Program-made: the position numbers and the translations under genes
The notes under the pieces: model-generated
Seen by the model: the letters and a program-made list of their open reading frames with translations, nothing else
The model's database searches: none
Told to the model about the DNA's origin: nothing
Source: Altererythrobacter sp. XM-24bin4
Lineage (GTDB): Bacteria; Pseudomonadota; Alphaproteobacteria; Sphingomonadales; Sphingomonadaceae
Assembly (NCBI GenBank): GCA_003149575.1
Contig: QCWG01000001.1
Location: forward strand, 2,227,517-2,291,516
DNA length: 64,000 nt
Direction: 5' to 3'
In this document: positions 1-9,574 of the stretch, piece by piece
Layout of the letters: each line of letters opens with the position of its first letter
Numbering within the stretch: position 1 is the first letter of the stretch

Positions 1-848
1 GCAATCGCCGCTATGACCGCCTGACGATCAGGCTCGCTGCGCAAGGGAGGCGAAAGCCGCGCAAACGTGCGAAATTCAGCGGTCGCCAAGTCTGAGAGCA
101 TAAAGTGCGCCGGTGTTACACCTGCGGTAACGGCAACGCCGCGCGCCTTCGCCGCGCGCACCAGATCAAGCGCAGCTGCGGTGGTAACCTGGCGGATATG
201 CAGTCGCGCGCTGCTCATCTCGGCCAGCGCGATGTCGCGCGCCACCGCCAGCACTTCGGCTTCGGCGGGCGCGCTGGGCAATCCCAGCCGGCTCGCCATT
301 TCGCCAGCCGTCGCAGCGGCATCTCCGGCCAGTCCGCTGTCCTCGGCATGACTTACCACGACCAGGTCCAGCATGGCGGCATATTGCATCAACCGCAGCA
401 TCACGCCGCTGTCTGCGATCCAGCCGCGACCGGTCGAAAGGCCGCGCGCGCCGGCCTCTTTCATCAGGCCCAGTTCTGCCAATTGCTGACCGCCCAAGTC
501 ACGTGTGGCTGCCGCGAGCGGATGCACCCAAAGGTCAGGCTTCCCGCTCTTCGCGATATAGCTGACCCGGCTCGGCAAATCGAGCGGGGGGGATTGGTCT
601 GGCATCAAAGCCGCGCGTGTAATCCCGCCGAAATGGAACGCGGGCTTGTCGACAGCGAATACACTCAGATCGACCAGCCCCGGAGCGATCACCCGTCCCC
701 TCGCATCGACGATCTCGTCGCCATCTTGCGGTGCGATATCGCCTAGCGCATCGATCAGCCCGGCCACCAGGCGAACCACCCCCTCTTTCACGCCCTCGCC
801 AGTAACGACGCGTCCGTTTGTAATTGTGATGGGTGAAGCCTGCTTCAT
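1..848 (-). CDS. pyrX: Dihydroorotase-like protein PyrX/PyrC', probably catalytically inactive (3' end outside window)
   Basis: The frame opens with ATG at 848 ([20 protein letters not shown]) and runs off the left edge, so the C-terminus is missing. It is an amidohydrolase of the dihydroorotase type: the segment VIAPGLVDL precedes the usual metal site, and VVSHAED and TAGVTPAHF follow in family order. Where active enzymes have D-x-H-x-H it reads DLSVF, so both metal-binding histidines are gone, and the usual VTPHH is VTPAH. Such inactive homologues (PyrC' or PyrX) are known to assemble with aspartate carbamoyltransferase as a structural subunit. The start overlaps the pyrB stop by ATGA, which supports co-translation. 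A run of seven C near 579-585 was checked and stays in frame. A separate active pyrC is expected elsewhere in the genome. Confidence 0.85.
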   Translation of the reverse strand, partial: MKQASPITITNGRVVTGEGVKEGVVRLVAGLIDALGDIAPQDGDEIVDARGRVIAPGLVDLSVFAVDKPAFHFGGITRAALMPDQSPPLDLPSRVSYIAKSGKPDLWVHPLAAATRDLGGQQLAELGLMKEAGARGLSTGRGWIADSGVMLRLMQYAAMLDLVVVSHAEDSGLAGDAAATAGEMASRLGLPSAPAEAEVLAVARDIALAEMSSARLHIRQVTTAAALDLVRAAKARGVAVTAGVTPAHFMLSDLATAEFRTFARLSPPLRSEPDRQAVIAAI

Positions 849-2035
849 GCCCAGCTCTCCACACCGCGCGTCTCGCGCGTCAGGATATCAAGGCATGCCA
901 TGCGTACCGCAACGCCCATTTCAACCTGCCGTGTGATGATTGAACGATCGATCATGTCCGCTACATCGCTGTCGATCTCTACACCCCGGTTCATGGGCCC
1001 CGGATGCATCACCAGCGCATCTGGCGCCGCGCGCTTCAATCGTTCCTCGGTCAGGCCGTACAAATGATGATATTCGCGCGCGGAAGGGATGAACTGCCCC
1101 TGCATCCGCTCAGTCTGCAAACGCAGCATCATCACCACATCACTGCCCGACAGCGCTGCATCGAAATCATGAAACGGCTCTGCTCCTATCGCCTCGACAT
1201 TTGCCGGCATAAGCGCGGGAGGAGCGCACAAGCGTACAGTCGCTCCGAGAGCTTGCAGACACAGAAGGTTGGACCGCGCGACACGGCTGTGCAGAATGTC
1301 CCCGCATATCGTGATCGTGAGCCCGGTGAAATCCTCCGCCGTCTCACCGCGCGCCTGCAAGGCATGTCGCAGCGCGAGCGCATCCAGCAGTGCCTGCGTC
1401 GGGTGTTCGTGCTGGCCATCACCGGCATTGAGCACCGGGCAATCGACCTTGTCAGCAATCAACTGGGTCGCGCCGCTGGAAGCATGGCGGATAACAATTG
1501 CATCGGGGCGCATGGCATTCAAAGTGATTGCCGTGTCGATCAGCGTCTCACCCTTCTTCACGCTCGATTGCGCGGCATGCATATTGACAACATCCGCGCC
1601 CAGGCGCTTGCCCGCGATTTCGAAGCTCAGCAGCGTTCGCGTTGAATTTTCGAAGAAGGCATTGATAATGGTCAGGCCTGACAGCAGATCGCTGTGCTTG
1701 CTCCGCTGGCGGTTCAGACGGATCCATTGTTCCGCCTGATCCAGCACATAAAGAATCTCGTGGCGCTCCAGGTGTCCGATGCCCAGCAATCCGCGATGCG
1801 GAAACGCCATTCGCCCGGCCGGAAACCTGCCCGAACTGTGAGCCGCGGCAGGTTGATTTGCCTCGTATCCCGCTATGAATTCGCGCAACTTCGTGGCTGT
1901 GCTGCCGCGCAAATCACGGCCTGCCTTCAATTGCGATACGAACGGCTTGTCGTTCATCGCCAGCTCGCCGAAACGCGTTTCCGACATGTCATTTCGCTGG
2001 CAGAATTGTTCAATTTCAAAGAGCAAATCGTGCAT
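845..2035 (-). CDS. pyrB: Aspartate carbamoyltransferase catalytic chain, with HTH-like N-terminal extension in frame
   Basis: Catalyses carbamoyl phosphate plus aspartate to N-carbamoylaspartate in pyrimidine synthesis, cytoplasmic. Family motifs are clear: FENSTRT (about residues 128-134) for carbamoyl phosphate, SSVKKGE with the active lysine, HPTQALLD (from 211) and HPGPMNRG (344-351). The ATCase fold starts near [11 protein letters not shown] (residue 76), so the enzyme is about 320 residues, the normal length. The first 58 residues are extra and look like a small DNA-binding domain (SETRFGELA, then [12 protein letters not shown]), the kind seen as stand-alone short proteins in sphingomonads. 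No stop separates the two parts. Start 2035 keeps the fusion; ATG at 1810 would give plain PyrB but has no good ribosome-binding site. Overlaps pyrX by 4 bases. Confidence 0.93.
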   Translation of the reverse strand: MHDLLFEIEQFCQRNDMSETRFGELAMNDKPFVSQLKAGRDLRGSTATKLREFIAGYEANQPAAAHSSGRFPAGRMAFPHRGLLGIGHLERHEILYVLDQAEQWIRLNRQRSKHSDLLSGLTIINAFFENSTRTLLSFEIAGKRLGADVVNMHAAQSSVKKGETLIDTAITLNAMRPDAIVIRHASSGATQLIADKVDCPVLNAGDGQHEHPTQALLDALALRHALQARGETAEDFTGLTITICGDILHSRVARSNLLCLQALGATVRLCAPPALMPANVEAIGAEPFHDFDAALSGSDVVMMLRLQTERMQGQFIPSAREYHHLYGLTEERLKRAAPDALVMHPGPMNRGVEIDSDVADMIDRSIITRQVEMGVAVRMACLDILTRETRGVESWA

Positions 2036-2211
2036 ATGGCGCCCTTTAAGTTGGATTTATCCAACCGTCCAGCCTGAATCGGCACAATCCACCGCTCAAG
2101 CTGTTGAACGAACCATATTGCGCACTCGACGGCATATTCGGCGAAAGAAGGTGGAAATTTGCAGCGCGCGCCCTAGTTTATGTACACAGTACCCGATTGA
2201 AAGATGACAAT

Positions 2212-4092
2212 ATGAGTTTTGCAGGCAAGGTTTGGCGGCTTCTGGTCGGGATCAAGGATGGCTTGGTTCTGCTGTTCATGCTGCTGTTCTTTGCGATGCT
2301 GTTTGCGATCCTGTCTGCGCGCCCTAGCCCCGGCATGGTTCACGATGGCGCATTGCTGCTTGAACTGGACGGCTATGTTGTCGAGGAACGCGCAGTCATC
2401 GATCCGATCCAGGCGTTTATCAACCAGCAGGCGCCTGTCACCGAATTTGAAGTAAACGAGCTTGTCCGCGCGATTGACGCAGCCGCGGGCGATGATCGTA
2501 TCAAAGCGGTCGCGCTTGATCTCTCGCGTTTTCTGGGCGGTGGACAGGTCCATATGCAGGAAATCGGCGACGCGCTGGCGCGGGTTCGCGCGGCGGAAAA
2601 ACCGGTTGTTGCCTATGCGCTGGCCTATTCAGACGACGCGTTGCATCTGGCTGCGAACGCGAGCGAGGTATGGGTTGATCCATTGGGTGGCGCCATCGCA
2701 GCGGGGCCTGGCGGGTCCTTTCTGATGTTTGGTGATCTGCTCGAAGAGTATGGCGTTAACGCGCGGATCTACCGCGTTGGCACATTCAAGGCCGCGACAG
2801 AGCCTTATTCACGCAATACTCTATCTCCCGAAGCACGCGAGAACATCGGCGGCCTGCTCGCATCCTTGTGGGAAGAGTGGCAAGCCAATGTGAAGAAAGC
2901 GCGGCCAGCGGCTGACCTTGAACGCGTGACGTCGGACCCCGTGGAGTGGATCCAATCAGCCAATGGAGATCTTGCCACAGCGGCGCTGAACGCTGGTCTG
3001 GTCGACAAGATTGGCAGCCGAGTTGAATGGGGAGACCGCGTAGCGGAATTGGCCGGCAAGGACAGCTGGAACGACATGCCGGGCGCCTTTGCATCGACCG
3101 ACCTCAGGCCATATCTCGCTGATGTTGGTGAGGATCGAAGTGGCCGGGCGATCGGCATCGTTACAATCGCCGGTAATGTTGTTGACGGTGAAGCGGGCCC
3201 TGGAACCGCCGGCGGAGACCGGATTGCTGAACTGCTCGACAATGCCTTGAATGATGATCTGGCGGCGCTGGTTGTCCGCATCGACACGCCGGGCGGCACC
3301 ATGACCGGATCTGAGCAGATCCGTCGCGCGATTTTGCGTCACAAGGATAAGGATATTCCCATCGCGGTATCAATGGCGAACATCGCAGCGAGCGCTGGCT
3401 ATGCGATCGCTTCAACCGGAGACCGGATTTTCGCTCAGCCAGAGACAGTAACCGGCTCAATCGGTGTATTCTCGGTTATTCCGACGTTCGAAGGCACAGC
3501 CGAACGGTTCGGCATCAATGCGGACGGAATCCGAACCACGCCGCTGTCTGGCCAGCCGGATATCTTCGATGGCTTCACGCCAGAGGTGGATGCCATTCTG
3601 CAAGCAAGCGTAGAGGACAGCTACCGCGATTTCCTGAACCAGGTCGCTGAGGGACGCGGAATGGACGCTGCGCGGGTGGACGAGATCGGGCAGGGCCGCG
3701 TCTGGGACGGCGGCACTGCACGCCAGCTTGGGTTGGTCGACCAGTTCGGCGGGCTGCAAGAGGCGCTCGAATGGGCCGCCAAAGAAGCGGGTCTGGAAGA
3801 CAATGGCTGGCATGCCAAACGGCTGGGAAGCGCGGAAACGAGCTATGATTCGCTGATCCGGCAGATACTGACGAACAATTCGGAAGCTCGCGCGCCTGCC
3901 GGCGATATGTTCGCCGTGTTCGCGCGGCAGCAGACCGGCCAGGTCTCACGCGCGCTTGGAGATCTTGAACGATTGACAATGGTGCAAGGGGTTCAGGCCT
4001 ATTGCCTGGAATGCCCGCGTGAAGTGCGCGGAACCGATGGCGCTGCGATCAAAGGATGGCTCGCAAGGCTCAGGGCAATCCTGGCAAACTAA
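2212..4092 (+). CDS. sppA: Signal peptide peptidase SppA, 67K type (family S49)
   Basis: Membrane-anchored serine protease that degrades cleaved signal peptides on the periplasmic face. The 626-residue length matches the long SppA form with two S49 domains. A hydrophobic anchor lies at about residues 12-35. The catalytic dyad is visible: Lys193 in the N-terminal domain (RVGTFKAATEPYSR) and Ser394 in the C-terminal domain (ANIAASAGYAIAS). The frame is open upstream to 2104, but ATG 2212 (MSFAGKVWRLL) places the anchor in the usual position. It stands alone, divergent from pyrB, and a gene scar follows it. Confidence 0.93.
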   Translation: MSFAGKVWRLLVGIKDGLVLLFMLLFFAMLFAILSARPSPGMVHDGALLLELDGYVVEERAVIDPIQAFINQQAPVTEFEVNELVRAIDAAAGDDRIKAVALDLSRFLGGGQVHMQEIGDALARVRAAEKPVVAYALAYSDDALHLAANASEVWVDPLGGAIAAGPGGSFLMFGDLLEEYGVNARIYRVGTFKAATEPYSRNTLSPEARENIGGLLASLWEEWQANVKKARPAADLERVTSDPVEWIQSANGDLATAALNAGLVDKIGSRVEWGDRVAELAGKDSWNDMPGAFASTDLRPYLADVGEDRSGRAIGIVTIAGNVVDGEAGPGTAGGDRIAELLDNALNDDLAALVVRIDTPGGTMTGSEQIRRAILRHKDKDIPIAVSMANIAASAGYAIASTGDRIFAQPETVTGSIGVFSVIPTFEGTAERFGINADGIRTTPLSGQPDIFDGFTPEVDAILQASVEDSYRDFLNQVAEGRGMDAARVDEIGQGRVWDGGTARQLGLVDQFGGLQEALEWAAKEAGLEDNGWHAKRLGSAETSYDSLIRQILTNNSEARAPAGDMFAVFARQQTGQVSRALGDLERLTMVQGVQAYCLECPREVRGTDGAAIKGWLARLRAILAN

Positions 4093-4108
4093 CCGTTGTC
4101 GAAACAGC

Positions 4109-4270
4109 CTAGCTCTGGCCTTTTCGGGCAATCCCGTTGGCTAGCATGTCATTGACAGTCGCAGCGACCTCTTCCGGCGTTCGATTGCCTTTGTCCCATA
4201 TTGCAAAGCGCAGGCCAACAAAGACATTCATCCCTATCAAGGCCCAGGCGTGAATTTCGCCCAAACCGGT
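4109..4270 (-). pseudogene. C-terminal remnant of a TetR-family regulator
   Basis: On the minus strand an open frame without a start reads GEIHAWALIGMNVFVGLRF, then AIWDKG and TPEEVAATVNDMLANG, and stops at 4109. The segment resembles the ligand-domain end of TetR-type regulators (ALIGMNVFVGLRFAIW). No N-terminal DNA-binding part is present; the frame loses similarity near 4260, where a fragment on the opposite strand begins. I read it as the tail of a deleted gene. The family assignment is by eye, from a short stretch. Confidence 0.45.
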
Positions 4271-4396
4271 GCGGCATTCGCCCGCTGCGGAACAAGCGGA
4301 GCGCCCCTCGCGTCAACGCTGGGCCTCGAAGGAACGCTGACCGGCTTCTATGGCGATCCGCGCCCGGTCTTCGTGACTGGCGAGATCCGCTTCTAA
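4247..4396 (+). pseudogene. C-terminal remnant of an outer-membrane (TonB receptor-like) protein
   Basis: A plus-strand frame without a start reads LASTLGLEGTLTGFYGDPRP and then VFVTGEIRF, followed by a stop. The pattern GFYGDPR, alternating residues and a final phenylalanine is what the last beta strands of TonB-dependent receptors look like. Only about 50 residues remain. It abuts the TetR-like tail on the other strand, so both probably lost their 5' parts in one deletion. From 4397 to 4534 I see nothing beyond the upstream region of serS. Confidence 0.4.
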
Positions 4397-4534
4397 GCGA
4401 GTCCCAATACCACCAGCTTTCCCTGTGGCCCTGACCTGCATCTTGCGGGTCAGCGCCGCAATCTTTGTGCAGCAAGTCCGGTTCGCGCGCTAATCACTGG
4501 AAATGCATTCTGGCCTCGTGCATAGGCGCTGCCC

Positions 4535-5815
4535 ATGCATGATATCCGATTTATCCGAGAGAACCCGGAAGCCTTTGACGCAAAGCTGGTACGGCGCGGG
4601 CTAGAGCCTGTATCCGCTAAGCTGATCGAAGCCGACGAGGTTCGCCGTGCCTCCGCGACGCGCCTGCAAGAAGCGCAGAACCGCCGAAACGAAGCATCAA
4701 AGCTGATCGGTCAGGCCATGGGCAAAGGCGACAAAGAAACCGCCGACGCGCTTAAAGCCGAAGTATCCGAGCTGAAGGAGACGCTGCCCGCCCTTGAAGA
4801 AACTTCACGCGCCGCAGAAAAGCAGTTGGAGGATATGCTTGCAGTCATTCCAAACCTGCCGGCTGACGATGTGCCCGATGGCGCTGACGAGAGCGACAAC
4901 GTCGAAGTATCGACCTGGGGCGAAAAGCGCAGCTTTGACTTCGAGTCGAAGGAGCATGCGGATATCGGCCCCAATCTCGGCATGGAGTTCGACACCGGCG
5001 CAAAGATTTCCGGCGCGCGGTTCACATTCCTGCGTGGCGACATGGCACGGCTGCACCGCGCACTGGGCCAGTTCATGCTCGACCGGCAAACCCGTGAATA
5101 TGGCTATACCGAATGCAATCCTCCCGTACTCGTCAAAGACGATGCCATGTACGGCACCGACAAACTGCCAAAGTTTGCAGAAGATAGCTTTCGCACAACG
5201 GATGATCGCTGGCTGATCCCCACGTCCGAAGTCAGCCTGACAGCTTCGGTAATGGGCGAGATTCTCGACGATAGCGCCCTGCCCATGCGACTAACTGGCC
5301 TGACGCTTTGCTTCCGCAGCGAAGCCGGTGCGGCTGGCAAGGATACGCGCGGCTTCATCCGTCAGCATCAGTTCGAAAAATGCGAACTGGTCAGCATCGT
5401 TCGTCCGGAAGATAGCGAAGCCGAACATGAACGCATGACCGAAGCTGCCGAGGCCATCCTGCAAGCGCTTGACCTGCCATATCGCAAAGTTTTGCTGTGC
5501 ACCGGCGACATGGGCTTTGGCGCGCGCAAGACTTACGATCTGGAGGTCTGGCTGCCCGGACAGGGCGCCTATCGCGAAATCAGCTCGTGCTCGAACACTG
5601 GCGATTTCCAGGCGCGGCGGATGAAAACCCGCTATCGCCCCGAAGGCGAAAAGAAGACCGAATTCGTACACACATTGAATGGATCGGGCTTGGCAGTCGG
5701 GCGGACGCTGGTCGCCGTGCTGGAGAATTACCAGAACGCCGATGGTAGCATAACAGTGCCCGACGCATTGCACCCCTACATGGGCGGCTTGACCAAGCTG
5801 GAGCCAGCGGCCTGA
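4535..5815 (+). CDS. serS: Serine--tRNA ligase
   Basis: Charges tRNA(Ser) and tRNA(Sec) with serine; cytoplasmic class II synthetase. The 426-residue length is normal. The N-terminal third is the long antiparallel coiled-coil arm (about residues 25-105) that grips the tRNA variable arm. The catalytic core shows the TSEV serine-binding loop ([10 protein letters not shown]), motif 2 ([20 protein letters not shown]) and motif 3 ([16 protein letters not shown]). The start [15 protein letters not shown] is typical of the family. Its stop overlaps the surE start by one base (TGATG), so the two are translationally coupled. Confidence 0.97.
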   Translation: MHDIRFIRENPEAFDAKLVRRGLEPVSAKLIEADEVRRASATRLQEAQNRRNEASKLIGQAMGKGDKETADALKAEVSELKETLPALEETSRAAEKQLEDMLAVIPNLPADDVPDGADESDNVEVSTWGEKRSFDFESKEHADIGPNLGMEFDTGAKISGARFTFLRGDMARLHRALGQFMLDRQTREYGYTECNPPVLVKDDAMYGTDKLPKFAEDSFRTTDDRWLIPTSEVSLTASVMGEILDDSALPMRLTGLTLCFRSEAGAAGKDTRGFIRQHQFEKCELVSIVRPEDSEAEHERMTEAAEAILQALDLPYRKVLLCTGDMGFGARKTYDLEVWLPGQGAYREISSCSNTGDFQARRMKTRYRPEGEKKTEFVHTLNGSGLAVGRTLVAVLENYQNADGSITVPDALHPYMGGLTKLEPAA

Positions 5816-6582
5816 TGCGCATATTAGTCACCAATGATGACGGGATCCATGCCCCCGGCCTCGTGGTGCTGGAAGAGATCGCGCGTCAATTCAGCGACGA
5901 TGTATGGGTCTGCGCGCCTTCGGACAATCAGACGGGTGCGGGGCACTCTCTGACGCTGTCCATGCCGGTCCGCTTGCGCAAGCACAGCGCGCGACGCTGG
6001 TCAGTCACCGGCACGCCGACCGATGCGATCTCGATCGGCCTCAAGCAAGTACTCGACAGCCCACCCGATCTGATCCTGTCAGGCGTCAATGCGGGCGCCA
6101 ATCTGGGCGATGACCTTACCTATTCAGGCACAGTGTCCGCTGCGATGGAAGGCGCGCTTGCTGGCATCAAGTCGATCGCGATGAGCCAGGTGATGAAGCA
6201 GGAACGTCCCGCTTGGGATGACCGCTTTGCCGCCGCGCGCCACTGGGGCCCGAGAGCGATTCAGCCGCTGCTTGATGCGCCGTTCGAACTGCGCACTCTG
6301 GTCAGCATCAACTTTCCCTGCCGCGCGCCGGAAGATGTCCAGGGAATGCGCGTGGTTCGCCAAGGCTTTCATGACTATGATCGCAGCAGTGTGATCGAAG
6401 CGCGTGATCCGCGCGGCCAGCGCTATTACTGGTTTGGGCTGGATGCGATTGAACATACTCCCGATCATGGCACAGATCTGGAAGCGATCGCCGATGATTG
6501 TATCTCCATCACTCCGCTACAGCTTGACCTGACCCATCATGCTTCGCTGGCAGGGCTGGCGCAGCGCTTCGAAGGGCATTAG
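5815..6582 (+). CDS. surE: 5'/3'-nucleotidase SurE
   Basis: Metal-dependent nucleoside monophosphatase with exopolyphosphatase side activity, linked to stationary-phase survival. The N-terminus [15 protein letters not shown] carries the DD metal-binding pair; SDNQTGAGHSLTL and the Asn motif LSGVNAGANLGDDLTYSGTV are the conserved metal and phosphate loops. Its 255 residues match the family. It sits directly on serS, with 13 bases to the next gene, so serS-surE-channel is likely one transcript. In many proteobacteria surE is followed by pcm, which is absent here. Confidence 0.96.
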   Translation: MRILVTNDDGIHAPGLVVLEEIARQFSDDVWVCAPSDNQTGAGHSLTLSMPVRLRKHSARRWSVTGTPTDAISIGLKQVLDSPPDLILSGVNAGANLGDDLTYSGTVSAAMEGALAGIKSIAMSQVMKQERPAWDDRFAAARHWGPRAIQPLLDAPFELRTLVSINFPCRAPEDVQGMRVVRQGFHDYDRSSVIEARDPRGQRYYWFGLDAIEHTPDHGTDLEAIADDCISITPLQLDLTHHASLAGLAQRFEGH

Positions 6583-6595
6583 ATCTACGACAGGA

Positions 6596-7684
6596 ATGAA
6601 AAAGCCGCTCGACAGAATTGTGCCATCTCACCCGCAACGGCGCGTTCGCGGCAAGGGATTTAAGCCCCTAAGGCGTGCGGTCAATGTGCCGGTGTGGGGC
6701 GACCTTAGCATCCGTCTGGGCCTTGCCCTTCTGCTGCTTTCGATTGTTGTCCTGATCCATTGGTGGGATCGCGGCGGACTTCAGGATGCAGTCGATGGCG
6801 ATGTCAGCTTCCTCGATGTCGTCTATTTCACGATGATCTCTGTCACAACGACCGGTTTTGGCGATATCACACCGGTTACAGATCGTGCGCGCATGGTTGA
6901 AGCGATCATCGTGACACCGATCCGCTTTGCAGTGTTCTTCATTTTCGTTGGCACAGCCTATAATTTCATCATCAAGCGCAGCTGGGAGAAGTGGCGCATG
7001 GCCCGTATTCAGGAAAACCTCGAAGGTCACATCATCGTTCTGGGGTTCGGTATCTCCGGCTCTGAGAGCGTGAATGAACTGATTGAACGCGGCACGGACG
7101 CGCGCAATATCGTGGTTGTGGACCCAAGCGAAGAACGGCTGAAAGAGGCGGAAAAGCTCGGCTGCAACGTCATTGCGGCAGACGCAACCCGCGATTCCAC
7201 TTTGGAAGCTGTACGTATCCACCAGGCGCAGAACGTCCTGGTTTCGGCAGGCCGCGATGACACTTCGATCCTGATCGTGCTGACGGTGCGCCATCTTGCG
7301 CCGGACGTGCCGATCAGCGTTGTCGTACGTGCGGACGATAACGAGATACTCGCGCGGCAAGCCGGCGCGAACAATGTGATCAATCCGGTGCGCTTTACCG
7401 GGTTGCTGCTGGCCGGAAGCGCCAAGGGCGCGCATATCGCGGATTATCTGGCAGACCTCGCCTCAGTCACCGGCCGCGTCCAATTGGTCGAACGCAAGGT
7501 CACATCCGAAGAAGCCGGCAAATCCATCAGCGAACTCAGCTCGGGCGGGCGCGGTTTGCGGGTCTATCGCGGCGGCAAAGTTCTCGGCTTCTGGGAAGAC
7601 GAGTGCCAGCAACTTGAGGCAGGCGATGTCGTGGTCGAGATTGTCCCGACCACGAATGGCGAAACAAACGGTGATGGCGCCTGA
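6596..7684 (+). CDS. Potassium channel with RCK (TrkA-N) domain
   Basis: Predicted two-helix K+ channel of the inner membrane with a cytoplasmic ligand-gated regulator. The first membrane helix is RLGLALLLLSIVVLIHW, followed by a pore loop with the selectivity filter TTTGFGD (GFG at residues 87-89; GYG is more common) and a second helix (FAVFFIFVGTAYNFII). From about residue 140 an RCK domain starts with HIIVLGFGISGSESV and continues with VVDPSEERL, a Rossmann nucleotide-binding pattern, then a likely TrkA-C part. ATG 6596 is chosen because GACAGGA lies just upstream; the frame is open further 5' inside surE. Confidence 0.9.
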   Translation: MKKPLDRIVPSHPQRRVRGKGFKPLRRAVNVPVWGDLSIRLGLALLLLSIVVLIHWWDRGGLQDAVDGDVSFLDVVYFTMISVTTTGFGDITPVTDRARMVEAIIVTPIRFAVFFIFVGTAYNFIIKRSWEKWRMARIQENLEGHIIVLGFGISGSESVNELIERGTDARNIVVVDPSEERLKEAEKLGCNVIAADATRDSTLEAVRIHQAQNVLVSAGRDDTSILIVLTVRHLAPDVPISVVVRADDNEILARQAGANNVINPVRFTGLLLAGSAKGAHIADYLADLASVTGRVQLVERKVTSEEAGKSISELSSGGRGLRVYRGGKVLGFWEDECQQLEAGDVVVEIVPTTNGETNGDGA

Positions 7685-7688
7685 AGCC

Positions 7689-8108
7689 CTAGGGCAGATA
7701 AGCGTGCACCGTTCCCATCGCGATATAGAACAATAGCCAATAGCTCGCGTCGATAAAGAACAGCCCTTTGCTTTTCTGGCTGAAGAGATAATTCGTGCCG
7801 ATAGCCGGGACAATGAACCCCAGCGCCGCACCGAATGCTGTCATGATCTTTGCGACAACTGACAAATCAGCGCCGACATCAGCATAGCTATGAAAAGTGT
7901 GTGCCAACGTCCAGCTGGCGAGCAGCGAGAACAGTAACGCACCGCCATAGATCAGCGGCATATTGCCTTCCTTGATCTTTTCTTCGGTCAGGCCAACCGC
8001 GCCCATCCACTTTTTGCCCATGACCGGGCCATACCATATCCCGCCAACAACAAACCCTGCGAAGGCAGCGAGAAAAACACCAATCCAATTGACGGCAAAC
8101 AGATCCAT
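7689..8108 (-). CDS. DUF1761 family integral membrane protein
   Basis: A 139-residue membrane protein with about four hydrophobic helices. The N-terminal part (NWIGVFLAAFAGFVVGGIWY, then GPVMGKKWM) is the signature of DUF1761, a family of unknown function frequent in alphaproteobacteria. It is convergent with the K+ channel gene (4 bases apart) and divergent from rimO. No catalytic residues are evident, and I do not assign a function. Confidence 0.8.
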   Translation of the reverse strand: MDLFAVNWIGVFLAAFAGFVVGGIWYGPVMGKKWMGAVGLTEEKIKEGNMPLIYGGALLFSLLASWTLAHTFHSYADVGADLSVVAKIMTAFGAALGFIVPAIGTNYLFSQKSKGLFFIDASYWLLFYIAMGTVHAYLP

Positions 8109-8185
8109 AACATCCTCCCCGAAATCCGGTCCGATAGAGACTGGCTAGCGCGTTTGCGCGCGCTCGTGTAGTGGGCGCGCCAACT

Positions 8186-9559
8186 ATGAACAAAACTGCC
8201 ACGCAATTACCCGAAGCCAAGAAAGTTGGCATGGTTTCACTCGGCTGCCCAAAGGCGCTGGTCGATTCCGAACGTATTCTCACGCGCCTGCGCGCCGATG
8301 GTTATGCGATGAGCCCGGATTATACCGGGGCTGACGTGGTGCTGGTCAACACTTGCGGCTTTCTCGATTCCGCCAAGGAAGAAAGCCTGGCCGCGATTGG
8401 CGAAGCGATCGCTGAAAATGGCCGTGTGATTGTGACAGGATGTATGGGCGAAAAAGCTGACGCGATCCGCGCTGCTCACCCGCAAGTTCTGGCCGTAACT
8501 GGCGCGCATCAATACGAACAGGTCGTGGAAGCAGTGCATAAGCATGCGCCACCAAGCCAAGGCCCATTTGTAGACCTCATCCCGCAGCCGGATGTAAAAC
8601 TCACTCCGCGTCACTATAGCTATCTGAAGATCAGCGAAGGCTGCAATCACTCCTGTGCATTCTGCATTATCCCGGACCTGCGCGGAAAACTCGCTAGTCG
8701 GCGGGTCGATGCTGTCCTGCGCGAAGCAGAAAAACTGGTGGCGGCGGGCACGAAAGAACTGCTGGTGATCAGCCAGGATACGTCTGCCTACGGTGTCGAT
8801 ACACGACATGAGGCCCGGACGTGGAAGGGCCGCGAAGTGCGCGCGCATATGACCGATCTGGCGCGTGAACTGGGGCAACTCAAAGCACCGGATGGCGAAC
8901 AGCCGTGGGTGCGCCTCCACTATGTCTATCCATACCCGCATGTCGATGCGGTGATCCCGCTGATGGCGGAAGGCTTGCTTACGCCATACCTCGACATCCC
9001 TTTCCAGCACGCTTCGCCCAAAGTGCTCAAGGCAATGAAGCGCCCCGCGAACGAAGCAAAGGTGCTTGAGCGGCTGAAGGGTTGGCGCCAAATCTGCCCC
9101 GATATCGCCGTGCGTTCGAGCTTCGTCGTCGGCTTTCCGGGCGAGACCGAAGAAGATTTCCAGTATCTGCTCGATTGGCTGGAGGAGGCTCAGCTCGACC
9201 GCGTTGGCGCGTTCCGTTTCGAGCCGGTCGAAGGTGCGCAGGCCAATGCGCTGCCCGATCACGTGCCTGAGGAGGTCAAAGAAGAGCGCTATGCCCGCGT
9301 GATGGAAGTGACCGAGCAGATCAGCGCGGCTAAACTTGAGGCAAAGATCGGCAAGACCTTGCTCGTGATCATCGATGAGGTGGGCGAGCCAGACGAAGAT
9401 GGCGACATCGGCGCAACCGGCAGATCACAGGCCGATGCGCCAGAAATCGATGGTGCGGTTTATCTCCGCAATGTCGCGGCGACGCTCAAGTCAGGTGACA
9501 TTGTACAGGTCGAAATCGAAGATGCCGACGCGCACGATCTGTTCGGGGTGATTGCCTAG
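8186..9559 (+). CDS. rimO: Ribosomal protein S12 methylthiotransferase RimO
   Basis: Radical-SAM enzyme that adds a methylthio group to an aspartate of ribosomal protein S12. The N-terminal UPF0004 domain starts at [19 protein letters not shown]; the radical-SAM cysteines are in [14 protein letters not shown] (CxxxCxxC), followed by GKLASR. Later segments ([34 protein letters not shown]) and a C-terminal TRAM domain place it in RimO rather than MiaB. It has 457 residues from ATG 8186; a GTG five codons upstream is an alternative. It stands alone, convergent with the LacI-type regulator. Confidence 0.95.
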   Translation: MNKTATQLPEAKKVGMVSLGCPKALVDSERILTRLRADGYAMSPDYTGADVVLVNTCGFLDSAKEESLAAIGEAIAENGRVIVTGCMGEKADAIRAAHPQVLAVTGAHQYEQVVEAVHKHAPPSQGPFVDLIPQPDVKLTPRHYSYLKISEGCNHSCAFCIIPDLRGKLASRRVDAVLREAEKLVAAGTKELLVISQDTSAYGVDTRHEARTWKGREVRAHMTDLARELGQLKAPDGEQPWVRLHYVYPYPHVDAVIPLMAEGLLTPYLDIPFQHASPKVLKAMKRPANEAKVLERLKGWRQICPDIAVRSSFVVGFPGETEEDFQYLLDWLEEAQLDRVGAFRFEPVEGAQANALPDHVPEEVKEERYARVMEVTEQISAAKLEAKIGKTLLVIIDEVGEPDEDGDIGATGRSQADAPEIDGAVYLRNVAATLKSGDIVQVEIEDADAHDLFGVIA

Positions 9560-9574
9560 CCTAAAAGGGCCGCC

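Noticed and set aside
579..585. Run of seven G (C on the coding strand) in the dihydroorotase-like gene as a possible frameshift
   Set aside because: Translation through the run stays in frame and protein similarity continues on both sides.
8237..9262. Long minus-strand open frame opposite rimO (341 codons)
   Set aside because: It lies wholly antisense to a clear rimO with intact motifs and shows no family features; such frames are usual in GC-rich codon use.
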